NCBI RefSeq assembly: GCF_000019805.1
Contig: NC_010525.1
Coordinates: forward strand, 1 to 64,000
Source of the DNA: Pyrobaculum neutrophilum V24Sta
GTDB taxonomy: Archaea > Thermoproteota > Thermoprotei > Thermoproteales > Thermoproteaceae
DNA length: 64,000 nucleotides
Direction: 5' to 3'
Both the position numbers and the translations under genes were made by a program. Each line of letters opens with the position of its first letter. Position 1 is the first letter of the stretch. The notes under the pieces are model-generated. The model was given only the letters and a program-made list of their open reading frames with translations, ran no database searches and had not been told where the DNA came from. Positions 15,509-24,360 of this stretch are shown here, in pieces.

Positions 15509-16113
15509 GGCGTTTCGAAGCAGGTGGGTCTGTACTGGGCCCACTGCGATATGCGGGCGGGGTCCTCCAGCACATATCTGCCCACGATCTCGAAGTCCGC
15601 CCCAGCCTCTATCGCGGCCCCCGGTCTGCCGCCCTGGGGCCCTATGCCCGGCGAGATGATCCTATAGCTACACCCTATCCTCTTCCTCGCCTGGGCGACC
15701 ACCTCGGGCTGGTTGCCGGGGAGGACGAAGCCTCTGACGTCTTGCACGGAGTTTAGCAACTTCTCCCACATTTCGTCGTATATGGTAGGCGCGGTCATCT
15801 TGACTAGCACGTATACGTGTTGTCCCCTGGGGAGGGAGGGGTGGAGGAAGCCGTGGACGATTACACAACAAGCGCCTCTGTTGACGAGCTTCTCCACTAC
15901 TCTGCTGGCGACGTGCGGCACATCCGCGATCTTTAGGTCGACGATCACGTTGCCGTATCTCGCAATTTCGCCTACTATGGAGATGCCCCCCTCGAATATC
16001 AAATCCCAGCCCACCTTGAACCCAGCCACGGCGCCTTTCAGCCTCTTCGCCACGTCGATGGCCTTTAGCACTTCTGTGTCTAGGGCAACAACCAGAGGAA
16101 GATTCGCCGCCAT
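15505..16113 (-). CDS. pyrF: Orotidine 5'-phosphate decarboxylase
   Basis: A 202-residue TIM-barrel enzyme of the last UMP synthesis step. Motifs: VVALDTEV at the N terminus with the first Asp, FKVGWDL, then the catalytic DLKIADVPH (Asp-x-Lys-x-x-Asp), and the phosphate-binding GIGPQGG and EIVGRYV near the end. It is divergent from pyrB with an 82-base shared control region; TATA TTTAAAAC lies about 27 bases upstream of the ATG. The length is normal for archaeal enzymes. Confidence 0.95.
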
Positions 16114-16127
16114 ACGTCAAGCGTCGG

Positions 16128-16189
16128 CAACACTAGGTTTTAAACTTATGTGTTGCGCGGCAGGTGTCTATAAAAACAACGCCACACCT
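16128..16189. promoter_or_regulatory. pyrF/pyrB divergent promoter with two inverted repeats
   Basis: CAACAC (16128-16133) pairs with GTGTTG (16150-16155) around the pyrF TATA (TTTTAAAC). AGGTGT (16162-16167) pairs with ACACCT (16184-16189) around the pyrB TATA (CTATAAAAAC). Both inverted repeats have a 16-base gap. Such symmetry around each TATA box suggests an operator controlling both pyrimidine genes. No regulator is known here. Confidence 0.4.
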
Positions 16190-16195
16190 AGGGCT

Positions 16196-17110
16196 ATGTG
16201 GCGCGGGAGAGATGTGATTTCTGCACGCGATTTCGGTAGGAGGGATCTCGAGGAGCTCTTTGAGACGGCTAGGTACATGGAGAAGTACTCAAAAAGCCGG
16301 CTGGAGTTCCTAAGGGGCAGGGTGATGGCAGTGGCGTTTTTCGAACCCTCGACGCGCACCAGGCTTAGCTTCGAAGTCGCCATGAGGAGGCTCGGGGGCG
16401 ACGTCATCGGCTTCTGGGGCGCCGAGGGCACCAGCGTAGAGAAGGGCGAAACGCTTGTGGACACCGTCAAGATGTTGGACGCCTACTCCGACGTCATAGT
16501 GGTCAGGCACCGGTACGAGGGGGCATCTAAGCTGGCGGCCGAGGTGGCGGAGAGCCCTGTGATAAACGGCGGCGACGGCGCCTTCAACCACCCTACACAA
16601 GCCATGCTCGACGTGTACACCATGTGGAGGGAGTTCGGGACCGTCGATGGGCTAAACGTCGGGCTAATAGGCGATCTGAGACATGCGCGTACGGTAAACA
16701 GCCTCTTGGAGACCCTTACCAACTTCAGAGTAAGGGTCTACCTCATCTCGCCTGAGTATCTCCGCCCGCGTGTGGAGACCATCGACTACGTCCAGTCGAG
16801 GGGGCTCAAGCTCAGCTTCCACACCAACGTCGAGGAGGTCATCCACGAGCTGGACGTGTTATACGTCGTTAGGATCCAGAAGGAGCGGTTTATAGATCCG
16901 CTGGAGTATGAAAAGGTGAAAGGCAGCTACAGGATCACCGTCGACATGTTAAAAAACGCGAGGAGACACCTCATAATACTCCACCCCCTCCCCAGGGTCG
17001 ACGAGATAGACCACCGAGTCGACGCGACGCCACACGCCAGATACTTCAGACAAGCGGCGTTGGGAGTGCCGCTGAGGATGGCCCTTCTGTACTTGATCCT
17101 GCAGTCATAA
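16196..17110 (+). CDS. pyrB: Aspartate carbamoyltransferase catalytic chain
   Basis: 304 residues from ATG 16196, 20-29 bases after TATA CTATAAAAAC; the longer open frame upstream is antisense to pyrF. The carbamoyl-phosphate loop [13 protein letters not shown], the Lys loop [10 protein letters not shown] and the [11 protein letters not shown] and HPLPRVDEI motifs are all present. It makes carbamoyl aspartate in pyrimidine synthesis. The regulatory chain pyrI usually follows pyrB in archaea but does not here; the next gene is an acetyltransferase. Confidence 0.96.
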   Translation: MWRGRDVISARDFGRRDLEELFETARYMEKYSKSRLEFLRGRVMAVAFFEPSTRTRLSFEVAMRRLGGDVIGFWGAEGTSVEKGETLVDTVKMLDAYSDVIVVRHRYEGASKLAAEVAESPVINGGDGAFNHPTQAMLDVYTMWREFGTVDGLNVGLIGDLRHARTVNSLLETLTNFRVRVYLISPEYLRPRVETIDYVQSRGLKLSFHTNVEEVIHELDVLYVVRIQKERFIDPLEYEKVKGSYRITVDMLKNARRHLIILHPLPRVDEIDHRVDATPHARYFRQAALGVPLRMALLYLILQS

Positions 17111-17220
17111 CAACGGCCCCCGCCCTTTCGGCGAGTTGGCCCGGGGCTAGCGGCGGCGCTCTTCCCTGTAGACCGTAGCACGCCGTCGTATGCATAAATA
17201 TATAGCTCAACTTTGTGCCG

Positions 17221-17751
17221 ATGGCGGTAGATGTGGCGGTAGACGGGCCTCAGAGGTTTCTCGGGAGAGATGGGAAGACCGAGTTCGTGATACGGGAGGC
17301 CCAGATGGGGGATCTGCAGGACGTGGTAAATATCAACAGGAGGGTGCTCCCCGAGAATTACCCCGTCTGGTTCTTCGTGGAGCACCTCGAGCAGTTCCCG
17401 AAGGCCTTCGTGGTGGCCGAAGTCGGCGGCAGGGTGGTGGGCTACGTGATGTCGCGTGTAGAATACGGCTGGAGCAACATCGAGAAGGGGAGGCCGGCTA
17501 GGAAGGGCCATATCGTCTCCGTGGGCGTTCTGCCGGAGGCGAGGCGGCTCGGGATAGCCACGGCGATGTTGAAGAGGGCTATGAAGGCCTTGAAGACCTA
17601 CTACGGCGCGTCTGAGGCATACCTAGAGGTGCGGGTGTCCAACAAGCCTGCTATATCCCTCTACGAGAAGCTCGGCTACAGAGTCGTGGGCAGAGTTCCG
17701 CGTTACTACAGCGACGGGGAGGACGCCTACATAATGGCCTGCACACTATAG
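17221..17751 (+). CDS. GNAT N-acetyltransferase (archaeal Ard1/RimI type)
   Basis: 176 residues from ATG 17221, about 22 bases after TATA TAAATATATA (17195-17204); a GTG at 17215 is also in frame. The acetyl-CoA loop is seen in VSVGVLPEARRLGIATAMLK (R-x-x-G-I/A-T). Further family marks are YLEVRVSNKPAISLYEKLGY and RYYSDGEDAYIM. It matches archaeal N-terminal acetyltransferases that acetylate Ser/Ala/Thr/Met protein starts. Confidence 0.9.
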   Translation: MAVDVAVDGPQRFLGRDGKTEFVIREAQMGDLQDVVNINRRVLPENYPVWFFVEHLEQFPKAFVVAEVGGRVVGYVMSRVEYGWSNIEKGRPARKGHIVSVGVLPEARRLGIATAMLKRAMKALKTYYGASEAYLEVRVSNKPAISLYEKLGYRVVGRVPRYYSDGEDAYIMACTL

Positions 17752-17788
17752 AGGGCACAAAACAAAATATTTAAGTGGGAGAAGGTGG

Positions 17789-19318
17789 ATGCTCGTGTTT
17801 AGCCCGTTGATCAAGTGGCAACTGAGGGGTATCGAGAAGACCGACCTCGACCCTCTGAAGTTTAGGGGGACAGCCAGGCTCTTCAACCTCCTGGGCTTGG
17901 GGGTTTTGAGCGCCGGCGGCGTTTTCACGGCGCTGGGGGCGCTCCCCCTCGGCCCTCTGTTCCTCGGCGTAGGGGCTCTGCTCTTCTTCTTCCCCAAGCT
18001 TGTGGTCTCTCTACGCGCCGGCTCCATCCGCGAGCTCTTGACCACCGAGATGGTTTTCTTCACGGCGCTTGTCCAGATGGCCTTCGCAACGAAGGCCCAC
18101 CTGAACCTAGTCATCGAGAGGATGATGCGCTATAGGGAGCTCCCAGGCGTGAGAACCCTAGCGATAGCCGCGTGGAACAACGCCAAGATGATCGGCATGG
18201 AGCCGATGGACGCCATGAAACGCGCCGTGGAGAAGCTGGCCCCCCAGAAGCTGGTGTACCGCTTCAACTCCCTATACACCTCCCTCCGCATCGGCGAAGA
18301 TATCGTGGCGAAGCTCTCCCTCTACATGGATATGGACATCGTGGAGTTCTCGACGGCTATGCAGAGGCGTATGGACAGGCTGACGTCCCTCATATCGTCC
18401 CTAGTGGTGGGCCTAGCGATGCTGTCGGTCACGGCGGTGGTCATCGGGAGAGGTAACCCGGCCATGCTCGTGCTAATGGGCGGCCTCCTCCCCGCCATCT
18501 TAGGCGTCGTCATGGCCCTCTTCATAAACGTGCCGCTTATGAAGATGGACTTTAGGATCCCCCCGCTCCTCTTTGGCATCGCCGCAGCCGTCGCCATGAT
18601 CGTGCTGGGCTTCACGCCGATGTCCTTCTACGCGCCGCTCATCGCCTTCGGCATAGCACTGGCTGGGTGGGTTATCACGCGGGAGAGGGTCGACGCCAAG
18701 GCCTTCGAGAGGGGGTTCATGGACTTTGTATATACGGTGTTTGACGAGCTTAAGAGGGCCCCCTCCGTCTACCGAGCGGTTGAAAACGCCATAACCTTCG
18801 GGGACTACGGCCCGTTTAACAGCAAGGCGGCCGCGCTCTTGCAGACCATGAAGGTGGGAGACAGCAGGCTTGAGGATGTAGCTTTAAAAGGCATGCAACC
18901 GGTAATGTCTGTGATATTGAGGATGCTCTTGGATATATACCGCCTCGGCACGTTGCCCCGATCCACCATAGACCAGCTACAGAACTTCGTGGTGAAGCTC
19001 TTCGAGTACAGGTCCGAGATCGGCAGGACGTTGAACATAACCCGCTTCCTCGCGCTCGCGGGAGCCGCCATGGTGGCCTTCGTAAACACCTCAATGATTA
19101 GGCTGACTGAGGCGATGTCTAAGATCTCCGGCGGGGCGCAACTGGGCGGCATAGGCATGAGCATGCTGTATCTAGCGCTCGCCATAATGTCCGTGGGGTA
19201 CTACTTCCTCTTCACCAAGATAAGCTTCTCCACTAGAGGCGGGCTTCTGTATTTAGCCCTGCTGTATCTGGCCGTATTCGTTGCGTCGTTTGCGGTGGGA
19301 GTGTTCCTCAAGGCGTAG
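17789..19318 (+). CDS. Type II/IV secretion membrane platform protein (TadC/FlaJ-like)
   Basis: A 509-residue polytopic protein with two T2SSF-type halves. Hydrophobic pairs occur near residues 30-75, 205-255, 260-300 and 420-509. Between them lie the cytoplasmic helical modules TEMVFFTALVQMAFATKAHL and FERGFMDFVYTVFDELKRAP. It would be the inner-membrane platform of a type IV pilus-like machine, turning with the ATPase encoded 3 bases downstream. TATA AAATATTTAAG is about 18-25 bases upstream of the ATG. No prepilin or prepilin peptidase lies nearby. Confidence 0.85.
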   Translation: MLVFSPLIKWQLRGIEKTDLDPLKFRGTARLFNLLGLGVLSAGGVFTALGALPLGPLFLGVGALLFFFPKLVVSLRAGSIRELLTTEMVFFTALVQMAFATKAHLNLVIERMMRYRELPGVRTLAIAAWNNAKMIGMEPMDAMKRAVEKLAPQKLVYRFNSLYTSLRIGEDIVAKLSLYMDMDIVEFSTAMQRRMDRLTSLISSLVVGLAMLSVTAVVIGRGNPAMLVLMGGLLPAILGVVMALFINVPLMKMDFRIPPLLFGIAAAVAMIVLGFTPMSFYAPLIAFGIALAGWVITRERVDAKAFERGFMDFVYTVFDELKRAPSVYRAVENAITFGDYGPFNSKAAALLQTMKVGDSRLEDVALKGMQPVMSVILRMLLDIYRLGTLPRSTIDQLQNFVVKLFEYRSEIGRTLNITRFLALAGAAMVAFVNTSMIRLTEAMSKISGGAQLGGIGMSMLYLALAIMSVGYYFLFTKISFSTRGGLLYLALLYLAVFVASFAVGVFLKA

Positions 19319-19321
19319 GCC

Positions 19322-20806
19322 ATGCTGGACTTTAGACTCGACTCCTGCAGGGGGGCGGTCGTTGAGGAGTACCCCTCCGAGGGGGCCCGCATCCAGATAT
19401 ACAGGTCTGAAGACGGGTACTGCTACAACGTGGCGTACGCCTTCCCCTACTCGGAGAAAGTGGGCGAATACGCCTACAAGGTGGTGGAGTACCTCACGGC
19501 CAACCAGATAATTAGGCCTAACCTCACCAGGGAGGAGCTCGGCAAACTTATCGAGATGGCCATGGCGGACATTGGGGTTCCGAGGCAGCTACGCGCCGCC
19601 GTGAGGTACTACGTCCAGCTCGAGGCCGCCGACTACTCCTACCTCACGCCGATTCTCTACGACATAAAGCTGGAAAACGTGAACATAAACGGCACAGACA
19701 GCCCCATCTATGTGGATCACAGAGACTACGGCTACAACGTGAAGACCAACGTGATACCTACAAACAAGGAGACCCTGATCAAGGTCATAGGGAGGGTCTA
19801 CGCGGAGACCGGCCGCCCGCTGAACGAGCAGTACCCCATACAGGATACGTACATACGCCTCAGAAACGGGGCGCTTCTGCGCTTCGCCACTGCGATGTCT
19901 GGCAGAGTGGCGAGAAACCCGCCCTACGTATCCGTCCGTATACAGCCTCCGCACCCCATATCGCCCACCGAGCTGATAAAGAGGCGCACCATCTCCGCCT
20001 TAGCGATGGCCTATCTATGGTACCTATTCGAGCACCACAAGTCGGTGATGGTTGTTGGCGGCACCGGCACGGGCAAAACGACGTTGCTAAACGCGTTGCT
20101 CGTCCTTCTGCCCCACAAACGCCTCGCCATAGCGGAGGAGACCCCCGAGATCAGGATGCCTCCTAGCTACCAGAACGTGGTTATGCTTTTCACATCGCCG
20201 ATGTACGACTACATGAAGAACCTGCCCGGGTCGGAGTCCGCGATATACCTAATAGACCTCGTCAAGTATCTGCTCCGCGCGAGACCTGACATCATCGTCA
20301 TAGGCGAGAGCCGCGGCAGAGAGATCCACGAGCTGATACAGGGAGTCTTGACGGGCCACGGCGGCGCCACCACCTTCCACGCCGAAGACATAATGGAGGT
20401 GTTTATGCGTCTCACAGGAGAGGCCATGGGGGTATCCTCGGAACACATATCCGCGTTCCACGTGACGGCCACGATAAAGAGGTTCGAGTTCGGCAGAAGG
20501 GTCACCTCCATCACCGAGGTCGTCTGGCTCAGGGCGTATCCATACGCCGCGCCGGGCAAGATAAAGATCAAGGAGGAGGAGTTCGGGCTTATAAACGTGG
20601 GCTGGTACGACCAACGTAGCGACACAGTAGAGGTGGATCTGAGGCGGTCCTACTGGCTTCAGAAGCTCGGCGGCTATGACGAAATAGCGGAGAGGGCTAA
20701 GTTCCTCACGTCTCTGGTGGAGCGGGGGGTCTTCGACGCCGAAAAGGTGGGCGAGGCGGTGAGGGAGTACTACAGGCAGAAACATGCTCTACTACGGAAG
20801 GCCTGA
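19322..20806 (+). CDS. Type IV pilus/secretion assembly ATPase (TadA/GspE family)
   Basis: A 494-residue motor ATPase. Walker A GGTGTGKTTLLNALL is near residue 243, an Asp-box/Walker B region DIIVIGESRGRE follows, and the His box is GHGGATTFHAED. The N-terminal 200 residues hold the family's N2 domain, including IRLRNGALLRFATAMSGRVA. It powers assembly through the membrane protein upstream. The 3' end overlaps the next small gene by 23 bases, so translation is likely coupled. Confidence 0.92.
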   Translation: MLDFRLDSCRGAVVEEYPSEGARIQIYRSEDGYCYNVAYAFPYSEKVGEYAYKVVEYLTANQIIRPNLTREELGKLIEMAMADIGVPRQLRAAVRYYVQLEAADYSYLTPILYDIKLENVNINGTDSPIYVDHRDYGYNVKTNVIPTNKETLIKVIGRVYAETGRPLNEQYPIQDTYIRLRNGALLRFATAMSGRVARNPPYVSVRIQPPHPISPTELIKRRTISALAMAYLWYLFEHHKSVMVVGGTGTGKTTLLNALLVLLPHKRLAIAEETPEIRMPPSYQNVVMLFTSPMYDYMKNLPGSESAIYLIDLVKYLLRARPDIIVIGESRGREIHELIQGVLTGHGGATTFHAEDIMEVFMRLTGEAMGVSSEHISAFHVTATIKRFEFGRRVTSITEVVWLRAYPYAAPGKIKIKEEEFGLINVGWYDQRSDTVEVDLRRSYWLQKLGGYDEIAERAKFLTSLVERGVFDAEKVGEAVREYYRQKHALLRKA

Positions 20807-20996
20807 GGATCTGGCGAGGGCCGTGCGGCGCGAGATCGAGCTGCTAGGTGCTTTGCTCAACATCGACGAGAGGCTGGACGCCTTCATAAAGAGGAAGATA
20901 GAGCTACTGAACAGATGTCTTTCCCAGGTGGAAAGGCTGCCGCAGGGCGAGTACCAGCTTATCGCCGTGGGCGGTTGTGAAATAGTGCCGATATGA
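20784..20996 (+). CDS. Small helical protein of the pilus-like operon
   Basis: 70 residues, highly charged and helical (EDLARAVRREIELLGALLNI), ending QLIAVGGCEIVPI. The ATG lies inside the ATPase gene and the stop overlaps the next gene by 4 bases. It has no signal peptide or class III prepilin signal, so it is not a pilin. It may be a cytoplasmic partner of the ATPase. No family is recognised. Confidence 0.65.
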   Translation: MLYYGRPEDLARAVRREIELLGALLNIDERLDAFIKRKIELLNRCLSQVERLPQGEYQLIAVGGCEIVPI

Positions 20997-21505
20997 TCGA
21001 CCTCTACATAGCGGGGGCTGTGGCGGTGCTTTCGGCGATGGGCGGCATCTTCATAAAGGACTTAAAGGCGTTATCTATCTTCACAGTTCTGATAGCCGCA
21101 GCCGCCTTCTTGTTGGCATACGCCGTGGGTATGCCTGCCGTTGTGCTAGGGCTGGTGGGCCTCTCCACCGCCGCGGTAAAGATGGGGAGGGCCGGCAAAC
21201 GCGTCGTCGAAAGGAAGGTGCGCACCTATAGGTCGCGGAGGAGGCTAGCGGGTCTTGAGGAGTCGGTGAGGGCCATACCTGAGAACATACTCGACGTGGT
21301 GCCCGCGGGCTCCGTGAGGGCGATACATCCGAAGATCGTCGGCTTAGTCGCCTTAATCAACGACGCCTACTCCAAGGGCTACACGGTAGAGGAGCCCGCC
21401 TGGTTCAAAGTGGTTAGGCAGTACCTCGCCTCGGTGGGGCCTCAATACACCGCGGATAGGGCGAAGGTGATCTCGGAGTATGAGGTAGTCGAGCTGGAGC
21501 GTTAG
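20993..21505 (+). CDS. Membrane protein of the pilus-like operon
   Basis: 170 residues with two or three N-terminal membrane helices (ACAVAVLSAMGG-like region 4-20, and FTVLIAAAAFLLAYAVGMPA, then VVLGLVGLSTAAV). A basic segment KRVVERKVRTYRSRRR follows and then a soluble C-terminal domain of about 90 residues. It is the last gene of the four-gene assembly operon. The function is unknown; it may anchor the small cytoplasmic partner. Confidence 0.68.
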   Translation: MIDLYIAGAVAVLSAMGGIFIKDLKALSIFTVLIAAAAFLLAYAVGMPAVVLGLVGLSTAAVKMGRAGKRVVERKVRTYRSRRRLAGLEESVRAIPENILDVVPAGSVRAIHPKIVGLVALINDAYSKGYTVEEPAWFKVVRQYLASVGPQYTADRAKVISEYEVVELER

Positions 21506-21572
21506 TTTTTATGCCCGTTGAGGCGTCCTACGTCCAAGGAAGCGCTTAAAAAGGCCTGGGCGCAGACGCCCT

Positions 21573-23057
21573 GTGTCCTTTGAAATAGTTGCTAAGGACT
21601 TGGCCGGGAGGGTGGGGCTACTCCACACGAAGAGCGGGGTGGTGGAGACGCCGGCTCTCTTCCCGGTTGTAGACCCTAGGAAGCAGGAGGTGCCTCTGGA
21701 GGCGGTCCAGCGGTATTTTGGACAGGTGATCACGAACTCGTACTTCATATATAGGCTGACCGGGGGGAGGGCCGTTGATGTGAAAAAGATGCTGGGGTGG
21801 GGCGGCGTCGTTATGACGGACTCGGGCGCCTACCAGATCTTGAGGTACGGCACCGTGGAGGTTGACCCAGATGAAATTCTGCGCTTCCAACAGAAGATCG
21901 GTAGCGACATAGGCGTAATTCTAGACCTCCCCTTCGACTACGAGGAGCCGTACGGAAGCGCGTTGCTCAAGGTGGAGGAAACCATCAGGCGGGCGAAGAG
22001 GGCCGCCGCCTATCTGAAGGAGATGGACATGTTGGTGGTGGCGCCTATCCAGGGAGCTCTCTACGCCGACCTCCTCGCCAGATCCGCCAGAGAGCTTTCG
22101 AGACTGGGCTTCCACATATTCGCCATAGGGAGCCCCACCACCTTGCTGGAGGAGTATAGGTTTGACCTCATCCTCAGGGTGGTTCTAGAGGTGAAGGCCA
22201 ACATAGCTAGGGAGGCGCCTATACACCTATTTGGGGCAGGGCACCCGCTGGTGTTGCCCTTCGCCGTGGCGCTGGGGGTGGACCTCTTCGACAGCGCTTC
22301 CTATATACTCTATGCGCGAGACGACAGAATCATACTTAGGGACCGCACTCTCCGTCTAGACGACGTTAAGACAGACTACCTCCCATGTAGCACTAAGCTC
22401 TGCTACACGCCTGTGAAAGAGCTAAGGGAGATGCCCAAGCAGGAGCGCACGCTTCTAATAGCGGAGCACAACCTGGCCGTCCTAAGGGAGGAGCTCCTGG
22501 AGATAAGACAGAGAATTCACGAAGGCACCCTCTGGGAGTACCTGGAAATCAAGGCGAGGGCGCATCCGACGCTGTATAGGTTCCTCAAGTCTATCGACCG
22601 CCGTCTACTGGAGGAGTACGACCCGGAGACGCATCCAGATCCACACGGCCTCTTCTTCTACTCAGACACCGCACCGCGGAGGCCGGAGCCGGCGAGACAC
22701 AGGGAGAGGCTAAACAACGTAGAGCCCCTCTCTAGGAGGGCCGTCGTTATAAAGGTGGAGGAGAAGCCGTACAACCGCAACTGGCAGTACCTCTACCTGA
22801 AGAAGACGCTGGGGGACCGCGCCCACATACTCTTCTACGACCCCATCTTCGGGATTATTCCAGAGGAGATCGCTGAGGTGTACCCGCTGTCTCAAAACGA
22901 GTCAGAGGGCGAAGACGAGGAGGCTAGGGCACACGCCTATGAGTGGCTGAGGCGCTACGACCTGGTGGTGCTGTACAACGTCGATATCCCGCTGATGGGG
23001 AAAAAGGTCGTTAAGGCCAGATCTCTGGAGGAGGTAGCGCTATATATACAGCCTTGA
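21573..23057 (+). CDS. tgtA: Archaeosine tRNA-guanine transglycosylase, catalytic part
   Basis: 494 residues from GTG 21573, about 25 bases after TATA CGCTTAAAAA. It exchanges G15 of tRNA for preQ0. The nucleophile/base pocket region MTDSGAYQ (Asp83) and the second Asp in VDLFDSASY (Asp240) are intact. Of the zinc ligands CxCxxC...H, the sequence reads CSTKLC with the later His299: Cys272 and Cys277 remain and the middle Cys is Thr274. A C1-like part (GIIPEEIAEVYPLSQNE) follows, but the C2 and PUA domains are absent. They appear to be encoded separately at 26090-26548. Confidence 0.92.
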   Translation: MSFEIVAKDLAGRVGLLHTKSGVVETPALFPVVDPRKQEVPLEAVQRYFGQVITNSYFIYRLTGGRAVDVKKMLGWGGVVMTDSGAYQILRYGTVEVDPDEILRFQQKIGSDIGVILDLPFDYEEPYGSALLKVEETIRRAKRAAAYLKEMDMLVVAPIQGALYADLLARSARELSRLGFHIFAIGSPTTLLEEYRFDLILRVVLEVKANIAREAPIHLFGAGHPLVLPFAVALGVDLFDSASYILYARDDRIILRDRTLRLDDVKTDYLPCSTKLCYTPVKELREMPKQERTLLIAEHNLAVLREELLEIRQRIHEGTLWEYLEIKARAHPTLYRFLKSIDRRLLEEYDPETHPDPHGLFFYSDTAPRRPEPARHRERLNNVEPLSRRAVVIKVEEKPYNRNWQYLYLKKTLGDRAHILFYDPIFGIIPEEIAEVYPLSQNESEGEDEEARAHAYEWLRRYDLVVLYNVDIPLMGKKVVKARSLEEVALYIQP

Positions 23058-23759
23058 GGTCTCCTCCCTCTTGCTCTGCTCCTCGAGCCTCCTGCGCACC
23101 TCCTCCAACTCCCTCTCCAGCTCCTCGGCCATCTGCCTAAGACCGCTGGTGTCTATCGAGATGCCGAAGAGCTTTGAGAAAAAGTCGACGGCGATGCTTG
23201 CTGCGTATGGATCCGCGGGCCTGGTGACGTCCGCATAGGGCAGAACCACAAGGGCGGGGAAGTCGAGCTCTTCGAAGAACGAGGTTAGGAGGGCGAGGGG
23301 GCCCACGATCTGGAGCCCCTGCTCAAGCACCTTGGCTCCGCCGGTAGGTAGCCCGGCTCTTCCATAGGCCGAGGTGTAGACCACGCGCAGTAGGTCGTCG
23401 CCCTTACGTAATCTGCCGTCTAGCCCCCCGAAGAGGACGGCGGTTTTAAAGCCGTTGGCGGCTACCCAGTGGGCTAAGGCCCTAGCATAGTCGTATGTGG
23501 CGGCTTCGTGGATGCCGTAGTTGTTCACGACGCCCACGACGCCCCCGCCGCAGGAAAAGATCTCGTTCTGTAGCAGAAGCCGGCCTCCCTCTATAGACAC
23601 CACGGGGGGCTCCCCCCTGTACCTCACCACGCCCACGACTTCGCAGTTTCTCGCTATGTACTTGGTGGCCAGATGGCCCACTATGCCGATCCCGGCGAAC
23701 CCCGTTATAAACACCTCGTAGTTCTCCACCGGCTTGAAGACCTTGAATTCTATCTTCAT
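23040..23759 (-). CDS. PAC2 family protein (proteasome assembly chaperone-like)
   Basis: 239 residues. The family pattern is seen in EVFITGFAGIGIVGHLATKY and VVGVVNNYGIHEAATYDYAR, and the acidic C-terminal coiled coil ELERELEEVRRRLEEQ closes it. PAC2-domain proteins relate to proteasome assembly chaperones; the archaeal function is uncertain. The ATG overlaps the tfe stop by 4 bases, so the two are one transcript. The 3' end overlaps the TGT gene by 18 bases. Confidence 0.88.
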   Translation of the reverse strand: MKIEFKVFKPVENYEVFITGFAGIGIVGHLATKYIARNCEVVGVVRYRGEPPVVSIEGGRLLLQNEIFSCGGGVVGVVNNYGIHEAATYDYARALAHWVAANGFKTAVLFGGLDGRLRKGDDLLRVVYTSAYGRAGLPTGGAKVLEQGLQIVGPLALLTSFFEELDFPALVVLPYADVTRPADPYAASIAVDFFSKLFGISIDTSGLRQMAEELERELEEVRRRLEEQSKREETSRLYI

Positions 23760-24268
23760 ATCTTATCTATAGACTCGTACGCCTTTGTAAGCTTGTCGAT
23801 CTCCTCAACGTTTTCCACGTACTCAAGCTGCGTGCCGCAGACCGGGCACACCCCGCCGTAGTTTACGGCTTGGTCTAAGGTGTAGCGCATGTGGCAGGTT
23901 GGACAGACGTAGTACGCCCCCTCGGTCAACGACTTAATCAAGGAGGATATCTTCTCCTTCGCCACCTTCGCCCTGTTTTTTATCGCCTGGCGTATCACGT
24001 CGTCGTCGACGTACCAAGTGTACTCGATCCTGTAGTCCTCCGTCGTCCTCTTCTTAACGCCGACCAGACCGAGTTTCATCAGGTACTGCAGTATCCTCCT
24101 AGTCTCCGCCGTGGATATGTTCAAGAGTATCGCAACTCTGTCGTCTGTCAGATCCTCCTTACGGTCGTAGAGAAGTTCGACAACCTTACGCGCAAGTCTC
24201 CCATACTCAGGGCTGTCGAACTCCCAAGCCACGGACTTCTCGACGATATATAGGTAGGCCTCCTTCAC
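23756..24268 (-). CDS. tfe: Transcription factor E (TFIIE-alpha homologue)
   Basis: 170 residues. An N-terminal extended winged helix (LTDDRVAILLNISTAETRRI, then LQYLMKLGLVGVKKRTTEDY) is followed by a zinc ribbon YYVCPTCHMRYTLDQAVNYG with CPVC. This is the TFE layout. It helps open promoters with TBP, TFB and RNA polymerase. TATA ACTTATAAAG lies about 30 bases before the start. It is followed by the PAC2 gene with a 4-base overlap. Confidence 0.94.
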   Translation of the reverse strand: MKEAYLYIVEKSVAWEFDSPEYGRLARKVVELLYDRKEDLTDDRVAILLNISTAETRRILQYLMKLGLVGVKKRTTEDYRIEYTWYVDDDVIRQAIKNRAKVAKEKISSLIKSLTEGAYYVCPTCHMRYTLDQAVNYGGVCPVCGTQLEYVENVEEIDKLTKAYESIDKI

Positions 24269-24360
24269 GCCACCTACCCCCTACGCCTTTATAAGTTTGA
24301 CAGAGGTCTGCCGACTTACGGCCGTCGGCGACGAATCAGACGGCCCTGGGGAGGACGCCA

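Noticed and set aside
15713-16195. N-terminal extension of pyrB by about 160 residues in the open frame
   Set aside because: It is antisense to pyrF, and the TATA box and family start place the ATG at 16196.
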